In this document: piece by piece, positions 52,147 through 62,172 of the stretch
Numbering within the stretch: position 1 is the first letter of the stretch
Layout: every line of letters begins with the position of its first letter
Origin: Citrobacter amalonaticus
GTDB lineage: Bacteria; Pseudomonadota; Gammaproteobacteria; Enterobacterales; Enterobacteriaceae
DNA: 64,000 nt
NCBI RefSeq assembly: GCF_018323885.1
Contig: NZ_AP024585.1
Span: forward strand, 1,302,001 to 1,366,000
Reading direction: 5' to 3'
Notes under the pieces: model-generated
Told to the model about the DNA's origin: nothing
The model's database searches: none
What the model saw: only the letters and a program-made list of their open reading frames with translations
Program-made: the position numbers and the translations under genes

Positions 52147-52695
52147 TCATGGAGACGGTGGTGTGTCAGTTTTTTCCTCCTGTAAGAATTGAATACGCTG
52201 CAGAGCCTTATCCAGTCCATTAACCGGCAACTGCAGTTCAATTGTCTCAGCACCATCGCCTGAATTCTTTCCCGTTAGCGTCCATTTATTCGCTTTCAGC
52301 AATTCCTTCGCTTGCTCTTTATCCCACTGCACAGGAACGATACATCCTTCTGGTACACAGGTACTGAAATGCAGTGTATCCAGACGCTTATCGTCGACAG
52401 ACAGCGTGACACCTTCTGCGAGCGCAAGTCCAAATGGCAGGGTCAGCTTTCCGGTTAAGGACGTCTCGGTGTCACCCCTCAGTTCAGCAGAGAGGACTCT
52501 GACACCCGCCTTTGTCTGCACCTGCAGTGCGGTACATTGCGGAGCCGCTGTCTCCTTACTTTCCTGACAAATAACCACCCAGTCTCCGTAACGCTCCTGT
52601 AGTACCGCAGCATCAGCGCCATCAGGCAATACGGCCTGAGCCTGAAATCCAGCGGATATAAAAAATAACGTCACTCCGGTTAATAAACGTATCAT
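52147..52695 (-). CDS. IalB (invasion-associated locus B)-family protein
   Basis: A 182-residue secreted protein with a Sec signal ending FQAQA at about residue 21. The mature part has the IalB-family pattern YGDWVVICQES, a paired-cysteine segment (C-x4-C in STCVPEGCIVP), and an Ig-like beta arrangement. IalB proteins were named from Bartonella, where they affect erythrocyte invasion, but many bacteria have them with no known role. It lies 93 bases after the giant autotransporter in the same direction and may be its co-expressed periplasmic partner (inference). Confidence 0.82.
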   Translation of the reverse strand: MIRLLTGVTLFFISAGFQAQAVLPDGADAAVLQERYGDWVVICQESKETAAPQCTALQVQTKAGVRVLSAELRGDTETSLTGKLTLPFGLALAEGVTLSVDDKRLDTLHFSTCVPEGCIVPVQWDKEQAKELLKANKWTLTGKNSGDGAETIELQLPVNGLDKALQRIQFLQEEKTDTPPSP

Positions 52696-52747
52696 TCATC
52701 CCTCTTCTTATTATTGTCGTTACTCTTATTACAGATAACAGAACCTG

Positions 52748-52778
52748 ACCATAGAGCCGGTACTCCCGGCGCTATGGT
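52748..52778 (-). terminator. Hairpin after the autotransporter gene
   Basis: ACCATAG-GCCGG and CCGGC-CTATGGT pair with one single-base mismatch. The stem is only 10 bases beyond the autotransporter stop. No strong T-run follows, so read-through to the ialB-like gene is possible. Confidence 0.5.
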
Positions 52779-52788
52779 CTTCAGTGGT

Positions 52789-55700
52789 TTACCAGTTGTA
52801 TTTCACACCCAGCATGCCCTGGGTGTCGCTGTAGCCCTTGTCACCCATTTGCACGCCCACGCTGCCCCACACGCTCAGGCGATCATTTAGCTTACCTTCC
52901 ACGCCAGTGCGGACTTCGCCGAGGTTGCGGGCACCGTCACGACTCACCGTCGTTCCGTCCATCTTCACGCCCCAGGTTTCCGTATTGTGGATCCAGTTCA
53001 CTTCCACGAATGGCTGGAAGGTACGCTGTTTACCGTCATCCATTTTGTGGTGACTGCTCAGATACGTTCTCACCCCGAGGCGAGTCTGAATATTGCCGTC
53101 GCCCTGCGTTTCGATGCGGGTTCCGTCTTTACGGCGATGCGCATCATCCTTCACGCCCATCCAGGTGACCTGCGCCTGCGGCTGCACATACCAGGTGTTC
53201 AGTGTGCCTTCGCTGCCCCAGAACTCCCCGGCTTTCAGGGTGTAGCCGGCTTCCAGAGAGGCGGTCAGCCCTTTGGATTTGTACTCATCGCGCTCACGTC
53301 TGTCGGCGGTCACGCTGCTGTCGAACCAGTTGTACAGCATCCAGCTGTCCACATACATACCGGTTTTATCAGCATCGTTCTGGTACCAGGTGCCGTACAG
53401 ACCGGCGCTGTAGCCGCTGACGCGACCGTCAGAACCATACCCGGCGCGGTTGCTCTGGGTGTTGCTGTGCTCGTTCGCATACCCTCCCATCACGCCCAGG
53501 TGCCAGCGGTCCAGACCGTCAGAACTCCACTGCGCGATATCGCCACCCAGTTGCAGCACATAGCGGTTGCTCTGGGTTTTCAGTTGACCGTCACCTGCAC
53601 TTGAACGTTCGTGACCGCCAACGTGGCGCATCCACAGGCTGGTGACGCTGTCATCACCGTTACGCAGGGCGTCGGCGTACTGCGGTTCACCGAGACGGTC
53701 ATGCAGACGGTGGTTAAACAAGGTGTTGGCCGCTGCGATGTTGCTGATATAGCTACCGGCTTCAGGGCGCAACGCGTCCTGGGCGGTCGGATCGACTACC
53801 GGCGGGTCCTGCGCGGGTACTGCGCCATTCCATTTGCTGGTCAGATACCAGTTCTTCGCCGCCTCACCGGTTCCTTTCGCCAGCGTATAGACATAGGCCC
53901 CGGCTTCAACGGTACCGTTCTCTAACGCAAAGTCACCGGCTGAGTTGCCATCAACCTGCACCAGTTCAATGCCGTTCACCGTCTGCGCACCCGTACCGCC
54001 GACGTTATTCACGTCAACACGGGTGTTGCCGCGGGTATCACCGTGAACGGTGAGTTTATCCGTCGGTGAGTTGTCGCCGTTCAGGGTGGTGTTCAGCGAC
54101 AGCTGTCCGTCGTTGCCGGTGTAGTTACCATTGACCACCAACTGGTTACCCGTTTTGCTGCCGGCAAGGTTCACCGTCCCGCTGTTGCTCAGGTTACCGC
54201 CCAGTGTCAGGAGGCCTGCCGATGCCGATTCATGTCCGGGCAGGGCGTTCATGGCAATGAGCATCCCGCTGTTCACGACATTCCCTCCCACCAGCCCCTG
54301 TCCGGCCAGCATGCCGCCAGATGCCACCGTCACATCACCGGCATCCACGCCACCCAGAACCGTGTCAGGTGAAGCCAGCATGACAGTGGCTCCGTCAGCC
54401 ACCGCTACACCGGCCGTCATATCACTGTTTACCCCTTCCACTGTCAGGACGCCGCCGTTCACATTAAGCTGACCACCCCCGGTAATTTCTCCCTGTACGC
54501 TGCCCCCCTGTGCCAGATTCAGCGTTCCGTCATTCAGTGCCAGCGTTCCGTTCTGCAGGGTATTCAGGCGTCCAGCTGACTGGGTGGTGCCGTTAAGGTC
54601 TGCTTTCGCACCGCTGTTAATTGCCAGCGTCGCGGTGGCGCCCAGCGCACCGTCCACATCCGTACGCAGGGTACCACTGAGCACGGTGGTGTCACCGGTG
54701 TAGTCGTTGCCGCTGTTGGACAGCGACAGCACATCACTGCCCGTTGTACTGATGGCGAGGTTACCGCTACCCGTGATGCGGGCAGACTGGTCTGCGGCGG
54801 CACCGGTAGCATCCGGTGTTCCGTCGAGCGTCAGGGTCTGGTCTTGCAGGATGTCCAGCTCTTTCAGACCGTAGTTCACATACAAACCATCCTGGCTGCC
54901 GGTGGTCCCGGTGGTGGTCATGCGGAAATCCCAGGTGCCTTTAGCCACCGTGGTGCCGCCCTGGGCGATATCCACCTCCGTGGCATCGCTGATGGTATTG
55001 CCATTCTGGTCATGCAGTATCAGGTTTCCACCACTACCGGTAACCTGAGCGGCGCTGACCAGATCAAGTTTCACATTCGCCTCATCCTGGGTCATCAGGG
55101 ACGCCCGGGTGTCGGTCTCGTGGCCAGGAACATAGGTCTCAGGGATGATAATCTGCACCGTGCTGTTACCGGTTGCATCCAGCGTGCCGACGGTGACATG
55201 GCTGTCAGCCACTTTCCCATCAGGTGCCGTCGCGTTAAATACCATCTCACCCCCGGCAAAGGTGAGGCCACCGATGGTCTGCTCTCCGTCTGCCACCGTA
55301 GTGATACTGCCGACATTCGCTTTCAGAATGGCGCTGGTCAGGGCAGAGGTGTTCACGCCACTCAGATCCAGTGTCGCATTGCTCAGATCCACGGTTCCGC
55401 TAAAGGCGTTGCCTGCTGTTGATGAGAAGTTAAATGCTTCGTCTGCGGTATCCACCAGCAGCACACCGGCACCGGTCAGGACATTCCGCAGGGTGAAAGC
55501 GCCTGCTGTGGCGAGATCAATCAGCCCGTTGTCGTTCAGGCTGGCCGATGCAGGCAGTGTGGCGTCCGTGACGTGCAGGGTGCTGCCGGTCTGTACATCG
55601 TATGTACCGGTAAACGGACTGCCAGTGTCCGTGAGCGTCACATCTGCGCTGTCGGTCAGGGCTACCGTACCGGCACCCGTAACCCGGCTGTCCAGGTTAC

Positions 55701-58700
55701 CGTCAAAGGCATCCAGTGAGAGGATTCCGGTTGTGTGGGTATTGACCGTTGCCGTTCCCGTGTTCTCCGTCCCGGAAGCATGCAGTTGGGTTCCATCTGT
55801 AACATCCCAGGTCCCGGTAAACAGGCGGTTATCCGCCGTCGCCATCACATCCGTTGCGTTACTCAGCGATACGATCCCCTGTCCGCTGAGACGGTTCACC
55901 AGTGAACCCGTTATGCCGTCCAGCGTCAGGGTGCCGCTATCCTTAATATCACCGGTACCTGCGCCCTGCGCATCATTCATCACCACTTGCGCGTCACTGC
56001 TGATGGCGGTAGTCGCGCTCAGGCTGCTGTTGGCACCGTCGATCATCAGCGTGCCGCCGGTGACATTCAGACTCCCGGCTCCGGTCAGGCTGCCGTTGCT
56101 GTAGCCGCCACTGGTCAGGTTAAGCGTACCGCCGTTAATGTTAAGGACAGAATCGACATCACCCGCCAGCTGACCGGCAGTCTGCTCAGAACCGTTCAGG
56201 TCAGCTTTCGCAGTGCTGTAGATATGCAACTCGCCGGTGTCACCCAGCGCGCCGTCTGCATCCGTCCGTAATGTCCCGGACTGAACCAGCGTGGTCCCGC
56301 TGTAGTCATTCAAACCATTTGACAGGGAAACCAGTCCGTCGGTGCTGATGGCAAGATTACCCGTCCCGGAGATTTTCGCCGACATGTCCGCATCTGCACC
56401 GCTGGCTCCCGCGAACTCAGCCAGCGTCAGCGTCTTCCCGGCACGGATATCCACTTCCTTCAGGCCGTAGTTCACATACAGACCGTCTCCCGGCGCGGTG
56501 GTCAGGCGGATACCGTACTGACCATCAGCCACAACCGTGCCGTACTGCGCGATGGCAATACTTTCGTCGGTACCAATAGCATTCCCGTTCTGGTCGATGA
56601 GCGTCAGGGCGCCGCCGGAGCCGATGACCGTATCGGCCTGGACAAGCTGAATATCGGCGTGCGTGTCATCCTGCTGCAGCAGGTTCAGGGTGGTGTCCGG
56701 GTCTGCCGTCAGACCCGGGTCATTCCACGGGTCCGTCAGCGTCACCTGAACATTGCCTGTCCCGCTTGCCTGAAGGTCACGACCGTTACGGCTGAAGGTG
56801 CCTGCGCCGGCAACCAGTGTCCCAGTCTGCAGAACACCGTCAGACTGTGTCGCACCGGGCAGGGAGATATCCAGCGCCAGGGTGCCGCCATTAAAGGCCA
56901 GACCGTCGGTATGCTGAACCCCTCCGCTTACCATTGTGGTGTTACCGCTGCTGGTCATCAGCATGGCCTGGGTCAGCGCCGCGGCGTTATCCCCGGACAG
57001 GGCAAAGGTGCTGTCCTGCAGGTCCACCGTGCCCGTAAAGGCTGTTCCGGCTGAAGGGTTAAAAGCAAAGATGTCGTCCGCAGACGCCAGGTCCACGCTC
57101 AGCAGACCGCTGCCGGTGAGCACATTACTGAACGTGAAATTCCCCGTACCGTCGGTGGTGGCACCGGCGACGTCCAGCGTTCCCGGTGCGGCAATGTTCA
57201 CCGTACTGGTGCCGAGACCGGTATTGCCCGTGGTGGACTGCACGGTGGTGGTGAGCGTGCCGCCGTTAACCAGTGTGGCACCGCTGAAGGTGTTTTCTTT
57301 GCTCAGGACCGTATGGCCTGCGTCCTGCATCACGGTACCGTTGCCGGTAATCAGCGGCGTGAACTGGTATCCGCCCGCCGTGGTCGGGTCCGTCTCCGTA
57401 TGGTTAAACACCAGGGTGGCGCTGCCTGCCCCCATGTTCACACTGTCAGCACCGGTGATAAGCCCGGCACCTGCTGCCGCCTCACCGTGGGCGGCGCCAA
57501 TGTTAAGTGTGCCGGTGCTGCCGGCCTGCATTGCCAGCGCCACCGGATTGTTGGTATCAAGCGTACCGCTGTTGCTGAGGGTGAGGGTGCCGGCACCTGC
57601 CATTCCCAGATAAAGGAACGGGGTGCGCAACAGGGAGCCCGCGCCGTCCACAGTGATGGAGCCGGTAGTGGTTGCTAACGCGCCGGCACCGACGCCGCTT
57701 TGTTCACTGACGACCACGCCTCCGTTCCGGATATTCACGACGCCTGTTCCTGCCTGTCCTACGGCAATACCAACCACACCGTTCTGGATAAGCGTCGAAC
57801 CCGGCCCTTCGACATTCAGGATCCCGGTACCGGCCCCCGGCTGTGTTGGGCCATTCAGTCCCCCAAGGATGAGACCGTCATTGCTGTTTACGGTCCCTCC
57901 TTCAGTGATATTCAGGGTCCCGTTGCCGTACTGCCCGATAATTGTCAGATCTGCGATTTCCAGATGACCTGTCTGACTGACGTTTATCACACCTGTACCG
58001 CCGGCTTGCGCACCAGTCGTAATGCCATCAGCCGTGACGTTACCGCCAGCGTTAATATTGAGCGTCCCGGTTCCGGCATCGCCCACCACCAGCGCGGGCA
58101 GGGTGCTGTTATCGATGGTCCACTGCCCGCCACTGCTGACAGTAACGGTACCGTTACTGCCGGAAAGCTGGCCTATTGAGCCGCTCTTCGACGTCATCAG
58201 ACCGCCATTGCGGACCTGGACGTCACCGGTTCCCATATACCCCACGGCCCAGAGCGGACCTGAAGCGACACCGGTATTAAGCACGGCATCAGCACCGTCC
58301 ACAATCACGGTACCTTCACCTCCGGCAGCCACTCCGACAACAAAACTGTCTGCGTTTACTGTACCGTTCGCACTGATATTAAGCGCGCCGGTTCCTGATA
58401 ATCCCACTTCCAGCATATCTGTGGTGTTATCCCACACCGCACCGGAGCTGACATTAATCGTGCCGTGGCCACTGGTTGATTTGCCAATGATACTCTGACC
58501 GCTGGCCTGCAATAACGCGCCATCAGTGAGCGTCACAGTACCAGTACCCAGATCGCCCACAACCAGACTGTCAGTCAGCCACTGAGAATCAGCGCCCTCC
58601 ACCGTGACCGTGCCGGTACCGCCTGTACCCGCACCGACTATACTGGTATCGCTGACACTTACGCTGCCACCACTTGTGATATCCAGTGACCCTGTTCCGG

Positions 58701-61700
58701 ACTGACCCACCGTCAGGTCAACGGTATTCAGTACTGAGTCCGGACCGTCCACCGCCACGGAGCCATCACCCGTTGCAGCATTCCCTAGGATAGCGGAAGA
58801 AGAATCAACAGTACCGCCGTCATGAATGTTGACCGTGCCAGTTGCAGCATTGCCCACAATGAGGCTGACATTCTGTCCAGGGTCTGATGCTGCGCTGTTC
58901 CACACGGCACCATTACTGACGTCCACCGAGCCGTTACCCGCACCGGTAGCACCCACAGCGCCGCCCTTGCTGGTCACAACGGCATTGTTGGTCAGGGTCA
59001 TTGTCCCGTTACCGGCAGCCCCCGTGGTCAGGCTGCCGGTCAGGTTCCACTGCGAACCCACACCATCAACTGTCACAGTACCGGTGCTTCCTGCCGCACT
59101 GCCTGTGATGCCGGTACCCATTCCGGCACCGGTGGTATTCACCACGCCGCCATCAGTAATGCTGAGGGTGCCCTGACCACTGGCGCCTGTGGTCAACGAT
59201 GTCGTATTCATCACGGCATTCACGCCGCTGACATTAACCGTTCCTGTCCCCGCCGCTGCGTTGCCGATCGTGGTGTTACCTGCCGCCACTGTACCGGTCG
59301 TGTTGACATTCAGGATACCGGTCCCCGCATCACCCACCTTCAACGCGCCCATACCGGCATTCCACAGACCACCCGAGCTGACATCCACCGTACCTGTCCC
59401 GGTTCCGGTACTGCCCACGATGCCCCCGTAGCTGGCGACGCTGGCGTTATTAGTCAGCGCCATCGTGCCGGTACCTGCAGCCCCCGTAGTCAGGACGCTG
59501 GTCAGGTTCCACTGCGAATTCGCACCATCAACGGTGACAGTCCCGGCACTGCCTGCGGCATAACCGATGATGCCCGTTCCTGTGCTGTTCACGACGCCAC
59601 TATCAGTAATGGTGAGTTCACCCTCACCATTAACCCCCGTTGTCAGGGTGGCAGTATTCAGTACGGCATCTTCACCATCCACATTTACCGTACCCACACC
59701 GGTCGCCGCATTACCTATATTGGTGTTGCCAGCCGTAACGGTACCGGTGGTGTTGATATTGAGGGTCCCTGTACCGCCACTGCCCACGGTCAGCGTCTGT
59801 CCGGCGCCAGCGGCATTGAGAAGATTCCACTGACCGTCGCTGCTGACATCGACAACACCTGTACTTCCCGTCGTACCACCGATAACGCCCGCACCAGTAC
59901 TGTCCACCACACCGCTGTCAGTAATGGTGAGCGTACCTGTACCATTACTGCCTGTGGTCAGGGCGACCGTATTCAGCACAGCATCGGTTCCGTTCACACT
60001 AACAGTGCCCGTACCTGTTACAGTACTGCCAATGGTCGTATTGCCAGCGGTAACGGTGCCTGTGGTATTGATATTAAGTGTGCCCGTACCACTACCGCCC
60101 ACAGTCAGGGTCTGCCTGGCTCCGCCAGCATTAATGAGGTTCCATTGAGAATGACTGCTGACATTCACCGTGCCATCACCATTTCCGATGACCGAAGCAT
60201 TACCCGTAAGGGAGGCTGTATTACCTAACATGCCGGCACCACTACTGTTCACGGTGCCGCTATTGGTGATATTAAGTGTACCCTGCTCACGGTCTCCAAC
60301 GGTCAGCATGGTGGTGTTCAGTTCAGTACCTGCACCATCAACATTGGCGAGGCCAGAACCAATTTCAGTATAATATGGCGTGCCAATATTGGTGCTCCCT
60401 GCGGTAACCACAGCCATGGTATTGGCATTGAGAGTACCCGTACCGCCAGCACCCACGTTCAGCCCCTGGAGCTTTCCACTGGCGTTAATGAGAGTCACTC
60501 GGGCTCCGCCACTAACATCAAATGTGCCTGTACTGCCTTCCTGCGCGCCAACCGCAATGAAGCTACCGGTCATCTCCGCGCCATCAGTTAATTTCACGGC
60601 ACCAGAACCCTGGAGTCCTATGTTCGTCGTAGATGCTGTTGTCCAGGTGGAACCATTACCGTCTACCGTAATTCTGGCAATATTCCCTACAAGCCTGCCA
60701 ATGTTAATCGTAGACGTACTCAACGCCCCCCCATTAGTGACCAGTATGGCGGTAGGATCTGCCGGGTTTTTACCTTGCATGTTAAAGGTTCCGCCCATAC
60801 TGAGACGGGAGGCTGTGCCATCAATGGTAATGAGAGTACGGGAGGTCGCGTCATTAGTCTGCATGCTGCCACCCGCCGCAAGATTGACAACACCTCCGTT
60901 TGTAATGGCTATTGTAGGCGTGGTGCCGGTAACGGTCCCCATGAAAAAGTTGCCACTGTCCGTCCATACAGAACCTGCGCCATCCACCGTCACCGTACCA
61001 TTGATCGTATCACCGGAAGTGCCGTGAGTGGCGACATTGCCTCCGTTGGTCACCGCCATTAAGCCGCCGTCATTCACGGTAAAATTTCCGGAAGTCAGTC
61101 CGGAGTCTGTGCCGTCGACCCTGAGCGTGCCGCCGCTGCTTACAGTGATTGGGTTAAGATTTCTTATGCCGATGACTTGTCCGCCATCGGTGATATCGAG
61201 GTCGCCACTAATTTGCAGGCCGCCGTTTCCGTATGACAAGCTGGAACCTGTACCATCAATAGTGGCTTTACCGCCAGCACCTATTGACACGCCATAATTA
61301 TCGGTAATCATCACTGAACTCCCCCCGGAGATGTTCAGCGTTCCCGTGCCTGCGCTGCCCACTATCAGCTTTTGTCCCGATAAATTCCACTGGCTGCCAC
61401 CGCTGACATCAACCACACCTTTGCTGCCAGCAAGGTGTCCAATCGTGCTGCCAGCAGTGCTGTTTACAACACCGCCATTGGTAATGGCTAACATCCCCTC
61501 GCCGGCATGTCCCACAGTCATGTCCGCCGTGTTGAGTACCGAGCCCGTGCCGTCCACCGTGAGGGTTCCCGAACTTCCGGCTGACAATCCAACCGTACTG
61601 GTGCCACCCGTGACTGCGCCACCATTACTGATGGTGAGGTCTCCCGTTCCGCCACTGGTACTGCCCACAATAATATTGCCGGCATCAGCATAAGGATTAT

Positions 61701-61968
61701 CCTGGGTGACGGACAGATTAGGGGTACCCAGACTGCTGTCCACGACCAGGTCAGCAAAGGAGGTACCGGGCAGGGCCATCAATACCAGTAGAGAAAGCAC
61801 ACGCAGTCGTGAAGGAAGAGGGTGGGTAAAGGAGATATTGTTTAAACAAATAACAGTGGGGGGGGGCTGGCTTACGGATGAGACCTGCTGTTTCCCGTTC
61901 ACCAGTTCAGAACAGACCTGAAAGACCCGCAGTGTGCTGTTCCAGATAACACGATAAATTTTGTTCAT
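52789..61968 (-). CDS. Giant type Va autotransporter adhesin with extended signal peptide
   Basis: A protein of 3059 residues. The start MNKIYRVIWNSTLRVFQV at 61968 is the ESPR extended-signal motif; a classical signal follows, ending PGTSFA at about residue 72. The passenger to about residue 1500 is a long series of degenerate Gly/Thr/Asn-rich beta-helix repeats (GTGTLNI, GGVVNSTGAG, DVSSGGQWNL types). Then come two large related blocks with autotransporter-associated repeats, each with DGLYVNYGLKE-DI (near residues 1826 and 2359, about 533 apart). The last roughly 285 residues form the outer-membrane barrel and end GVKYNW. No cysteine is seen after the leader. A nine-C tract lies in codons 35-37. 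It is probably a surface adhesin; the ligand is unknown. Confidence 0.93.
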   Translation of the reverse strand: MNKIYRVIWNSTLRVFQVCSELVNGKQQVSSVSQPPPTVICLNNISFTHPLPSRLRVLSLLVLMALPGTSFADLVVDSSLGTPNLSVTQDNPYADAGNIIVGSTSGGTGDLTISNGGAVTGGTSTVGLSAGSSGTLTVDGTGSVLNTADMTVGHAGEGMLAITNGGVVNSTAGSTIGHLAGSKGVVDVSGGSQWNLSGQKLIVGSAGTGTLNISGGSSVMITDNYGVSIGAGGKATIDGTGSSLSYGNGGLQISGDLDITDGGQVIGIRNLNPITVSSGGTLRVDGTDSGLTSGNFTVNDGGLMAVTNGGNVATHGTSGDTINGTVTVDGAGSVWTDSGNFFMGTVTGTTPTIAITNGGVVNLAAGGSMQTNDATSRTLITIDGTASRLSMGGTFNMQGKNPADPTAILVTNGGALSTSTINIGRLVGNIARITVDGNGSTWTTASTTNIGLQGSGAVKLTDGAEMTGSFIAVGAQEGSTGTFDVSGGARVTLINASGKLQGLNVGAGGTGTLNANTMAVVTAGSTNIGTPYYTEIGSGLANVDGAGTELNTTMLTVGDREQGTLNITNSGTVNSSGAGMLGNTASLTGNASVIGNGDGTVNVSSHSQWNLINAGGARQTLTVGGSGTGTLNINTTGTVTAGNTTIGSTVTGTGTVSVNGTDAVLNTVALTTGSNGTGTLTITDSGVVDSTGAGVIGGTTGSTGVVDVSSDGQWNLLNAAGAGQTLTVGSGGTGTLNINTTGTVTAGNTNIGNAATGVGTVNVDGEDAVLNTATLTTGVNGEGELTITDSGVVNSTGTGIIGYAAGSAGTVTVDGANSQWNLTSVLTTGAAGTGTMALTNNASVASYGGIVGSTGTGTGTVDVSSGGLWNAGMGALKVGDAGTGILNVNTTGTVAAGNTTIGNAAAGTGTVNVSGVNAVMNTTSLTTGASGQGTLSITDGGVVNTTGAGMGTGITGSAAGSTGTVTVDGVGSQWNLTGSLTTGAAGNGTMTLTNNAVVTSKGGAVGATGAGNGSVDVSNGAVWNSAASDPGQNVSLIVGNAATGTVNIHDGGTVDSSSAILGNAATGDGSVAVDGPDSVLNTVDLTVGQSGTGSLDITSGGSVSVSDTSIVGAGTGGTGTVTVEGADSQWLTDSLVVGDLGTGTVTLTDGALLQASGQSIIGKSTSGHGTINVSSGAVWDNTTDMLEVGLSGTGALNISANGTVNADSFVVGVAAGGEGTVIVDGADAVLNTGVASGPLWAVGYMGTGDVQVRNGGLMTSKSGSIGQLSGSNGTVTVSSGGQWTIDNSTLPALVVGDAGTGTLNINAGGNVTADGITTGAQAGGTGVINVSQTGHLEIADLTIIGQYGNGTLNITEGGTVNSNDGLILGGLNGPTQPGAGTGILNVEGPGSTLIQNGVVGIAVGQAGTGVVNIRNGGVVVSEQSGVGAGALATTTGSITVDGAGSLLRTPFLYLGMAGAGTLTLSNSGTLDTNNPVALAMQAGSTGTLNIGAAHGEAAAGAGLITGADSVNMGAGSATLVFNHTETDPTTAGGYQFTPLITGNGTVMQDAGHTVLSKENTFSGATLVNGGTLTTTVQSTTGNTGLGTSTVNIAAPGTLDVAGATTDGTGNFTFSNVLTGSGLLSVDLASADDIFAFNPSAGTAFTGTVDLQDSTFALSGDNAAALTQAMLMTSSGNTTMVSGGVQHTDGLAFNGGTLALDISLPGATQSDGVLQTGTLVAGAGTFSRNGRDLQASGTGNVQVTLTDPWNDPGLTADPDTTLNLLQQDDTHADIQLVQADTVIGSGGALTLIDQNGNAIGTDESIAIAQYGTVVADGQYGIRLTTAPGDGLYVNYGLKEVDIRAGKTLTLAEFAGASGADADMSAKISGTGNLAISTDGLVSLSNGLNDYSGTTLVQSGTLRTDADGALGDTGELHIYSTAKADLNGSEQTAGQLAGDVDSVLNINGGTLNLTSGGYSNGSLTGAGSLNVTGGTLMIDGANSSLSATTAISSDAQVVMNDAQGAGTGDIKDSGTLTLDGITGSLVNRLSGQGIVSLSNATDVMATADNRLFTGTWDVTDGTQLHASGTENTGTATVNTHTTGILSLDAFDGNLDSRVTGAGTVALTDSADVTLTDTGSPFTGTYDVQTGSTLHVTDATLPASASLNDNGLIDLATAGAFTLRNVLTGAGVLLVDTADEAFNFSSTAGNAFSGTVDLSNATLDLSGVNTSALTSAILKANVGSITTVADGEQTIGGLTFAGGEMVFNATAPDGKVADSHVTVGTLDATGNSTVQIIIPETYVPGHETDTRASLMTQDEANVKLDLVSAAQVTGSGGNLILHDQNGNTISDATEVDIAQGGTTVAKGTWDFRMTTTGTTGSQDGLYVNYGLKELDILQDQTLTLDGTPDATGAAADQSARITGSGNLAISTTGSDVLSLSNSGNDYTGDTTVLSGTLRTDVDGALGATATLAINSGAKADLNGTTQSAGRLNTLQNGTLALNDGTLNLAQGGSVQGEITGGGQLNVNGGVLTVEGVNSDMTAGVAVADGATVMLASPDTVLGGVDAGDVTVASGGMLAGQGLVGGNVVNSGMLIAMNALPGHESASAGLLTLGGNLSNSGTVNLAGSKTGNQLVVNGNYTGNDGQLSLNTTLNGDNSPTDKLTVHGDTRGNTRVDVNNVGGTGAQTVNGIELVQVDGNSAGDFALENGTVEAGAYVYTLAKGTGEAAKNWYLTSKWNGAVPAQDPPVVDPTAQDALRPEAGSYISNIAAANTLFNHRLHDRLGEPQYADALRNGDDSVTSLWMRHVGGHERSSAGDGQLKTQSNRYVLQLGGDIAQWSSDGLDRWHLGVMGGYANEHSNTQSNRAGYGSDGRVSGYSAGLYGTWYQNDADKTGMYVDSWMLYNWFDSSVTADRRERDEYKSKGLTASLEAGYTLKAGEFWGSEGTLNTWYVQPQAQVTWMGVKDDAHRRKDGTRIETQGDGNIQTRLGVRTYLSSHHKMDDGKQRTFQPFVEVNWIHNTETWGVKMDGTTVSRDGARNLGEVRTGVEGKLNDRLSVWGSVGVQMGDKGYSDTQGMLGVKYNW
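61858..61866 (-). repeat. Homopolymeric C9 tract in the autotransporter leader
   Basis: Nine consecutive C on the coding strand make codons 35-37 (Pro-Pro-Pro), between the ESPR segment and the hydrophobic core of the signal. With eight C the frame ends at a TAA eight codons on. With ten C it ends at a TGA near the signal cleavage site. This is the geometry of slipped-strand phase variation. Confidence 0.85.
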
Positions 61969-61980
61969 TGCAGCCACCTC

Positions 61981-62172
61981 TTATACTGTGCCAAAACTGA
62001 CTACACAGGTATCTGCTCTGTCACTGCCCTGAGCTTTCCCTGTACTCTCACGCATGACTGGCGCAGTATTTTTTTCTGTCCGGATGAGATTTTTAATTCT
62101 TCCAGTGCAATTCTCAGGTACGAAAATCCGATCCCGAGAATTATTAAAACTATGAATCTTCGGTTGTTCCAT
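61981..62172 (-). CDS. Small ORF upstream of the autotransporter (63 residues)
   Basis: An open frame of 63 codons, MEQPKIHSFNNSRDRIF..., ends 12 bases before the autotransporter start. The product is polar and basic with two cysteines and no signal or membrane segment. The ribosome site is weak (AGAGT). It is unrecognised. It may be a leader, a remnant of a regulator, or chance. Confidence 0.3.
   Translation of the reverse strand: MEQPKIHSFNNSRDRIFVPENCTGRIKNLIRTEKNTAPVMRESTGKAQGSDRADTCVVSFGTV

Noticed and set aside
52838..61693. Many plus-strand open frames of 70-320 codons inside the autotransporter
   Set aside because: They are antisense shadows of a GC-biased repetitive gene; their Pro/Val/Thr composition mirrors the repeats on the other strand.
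57600..61700. Regular DNA repetition that could suggest a CRISPR array or tandem satellite
   Set aside because: The repeats are degenerate, in frame, variable in length and encode beta-helix protein repeats; there are no constant direct repeats with unique spacers.
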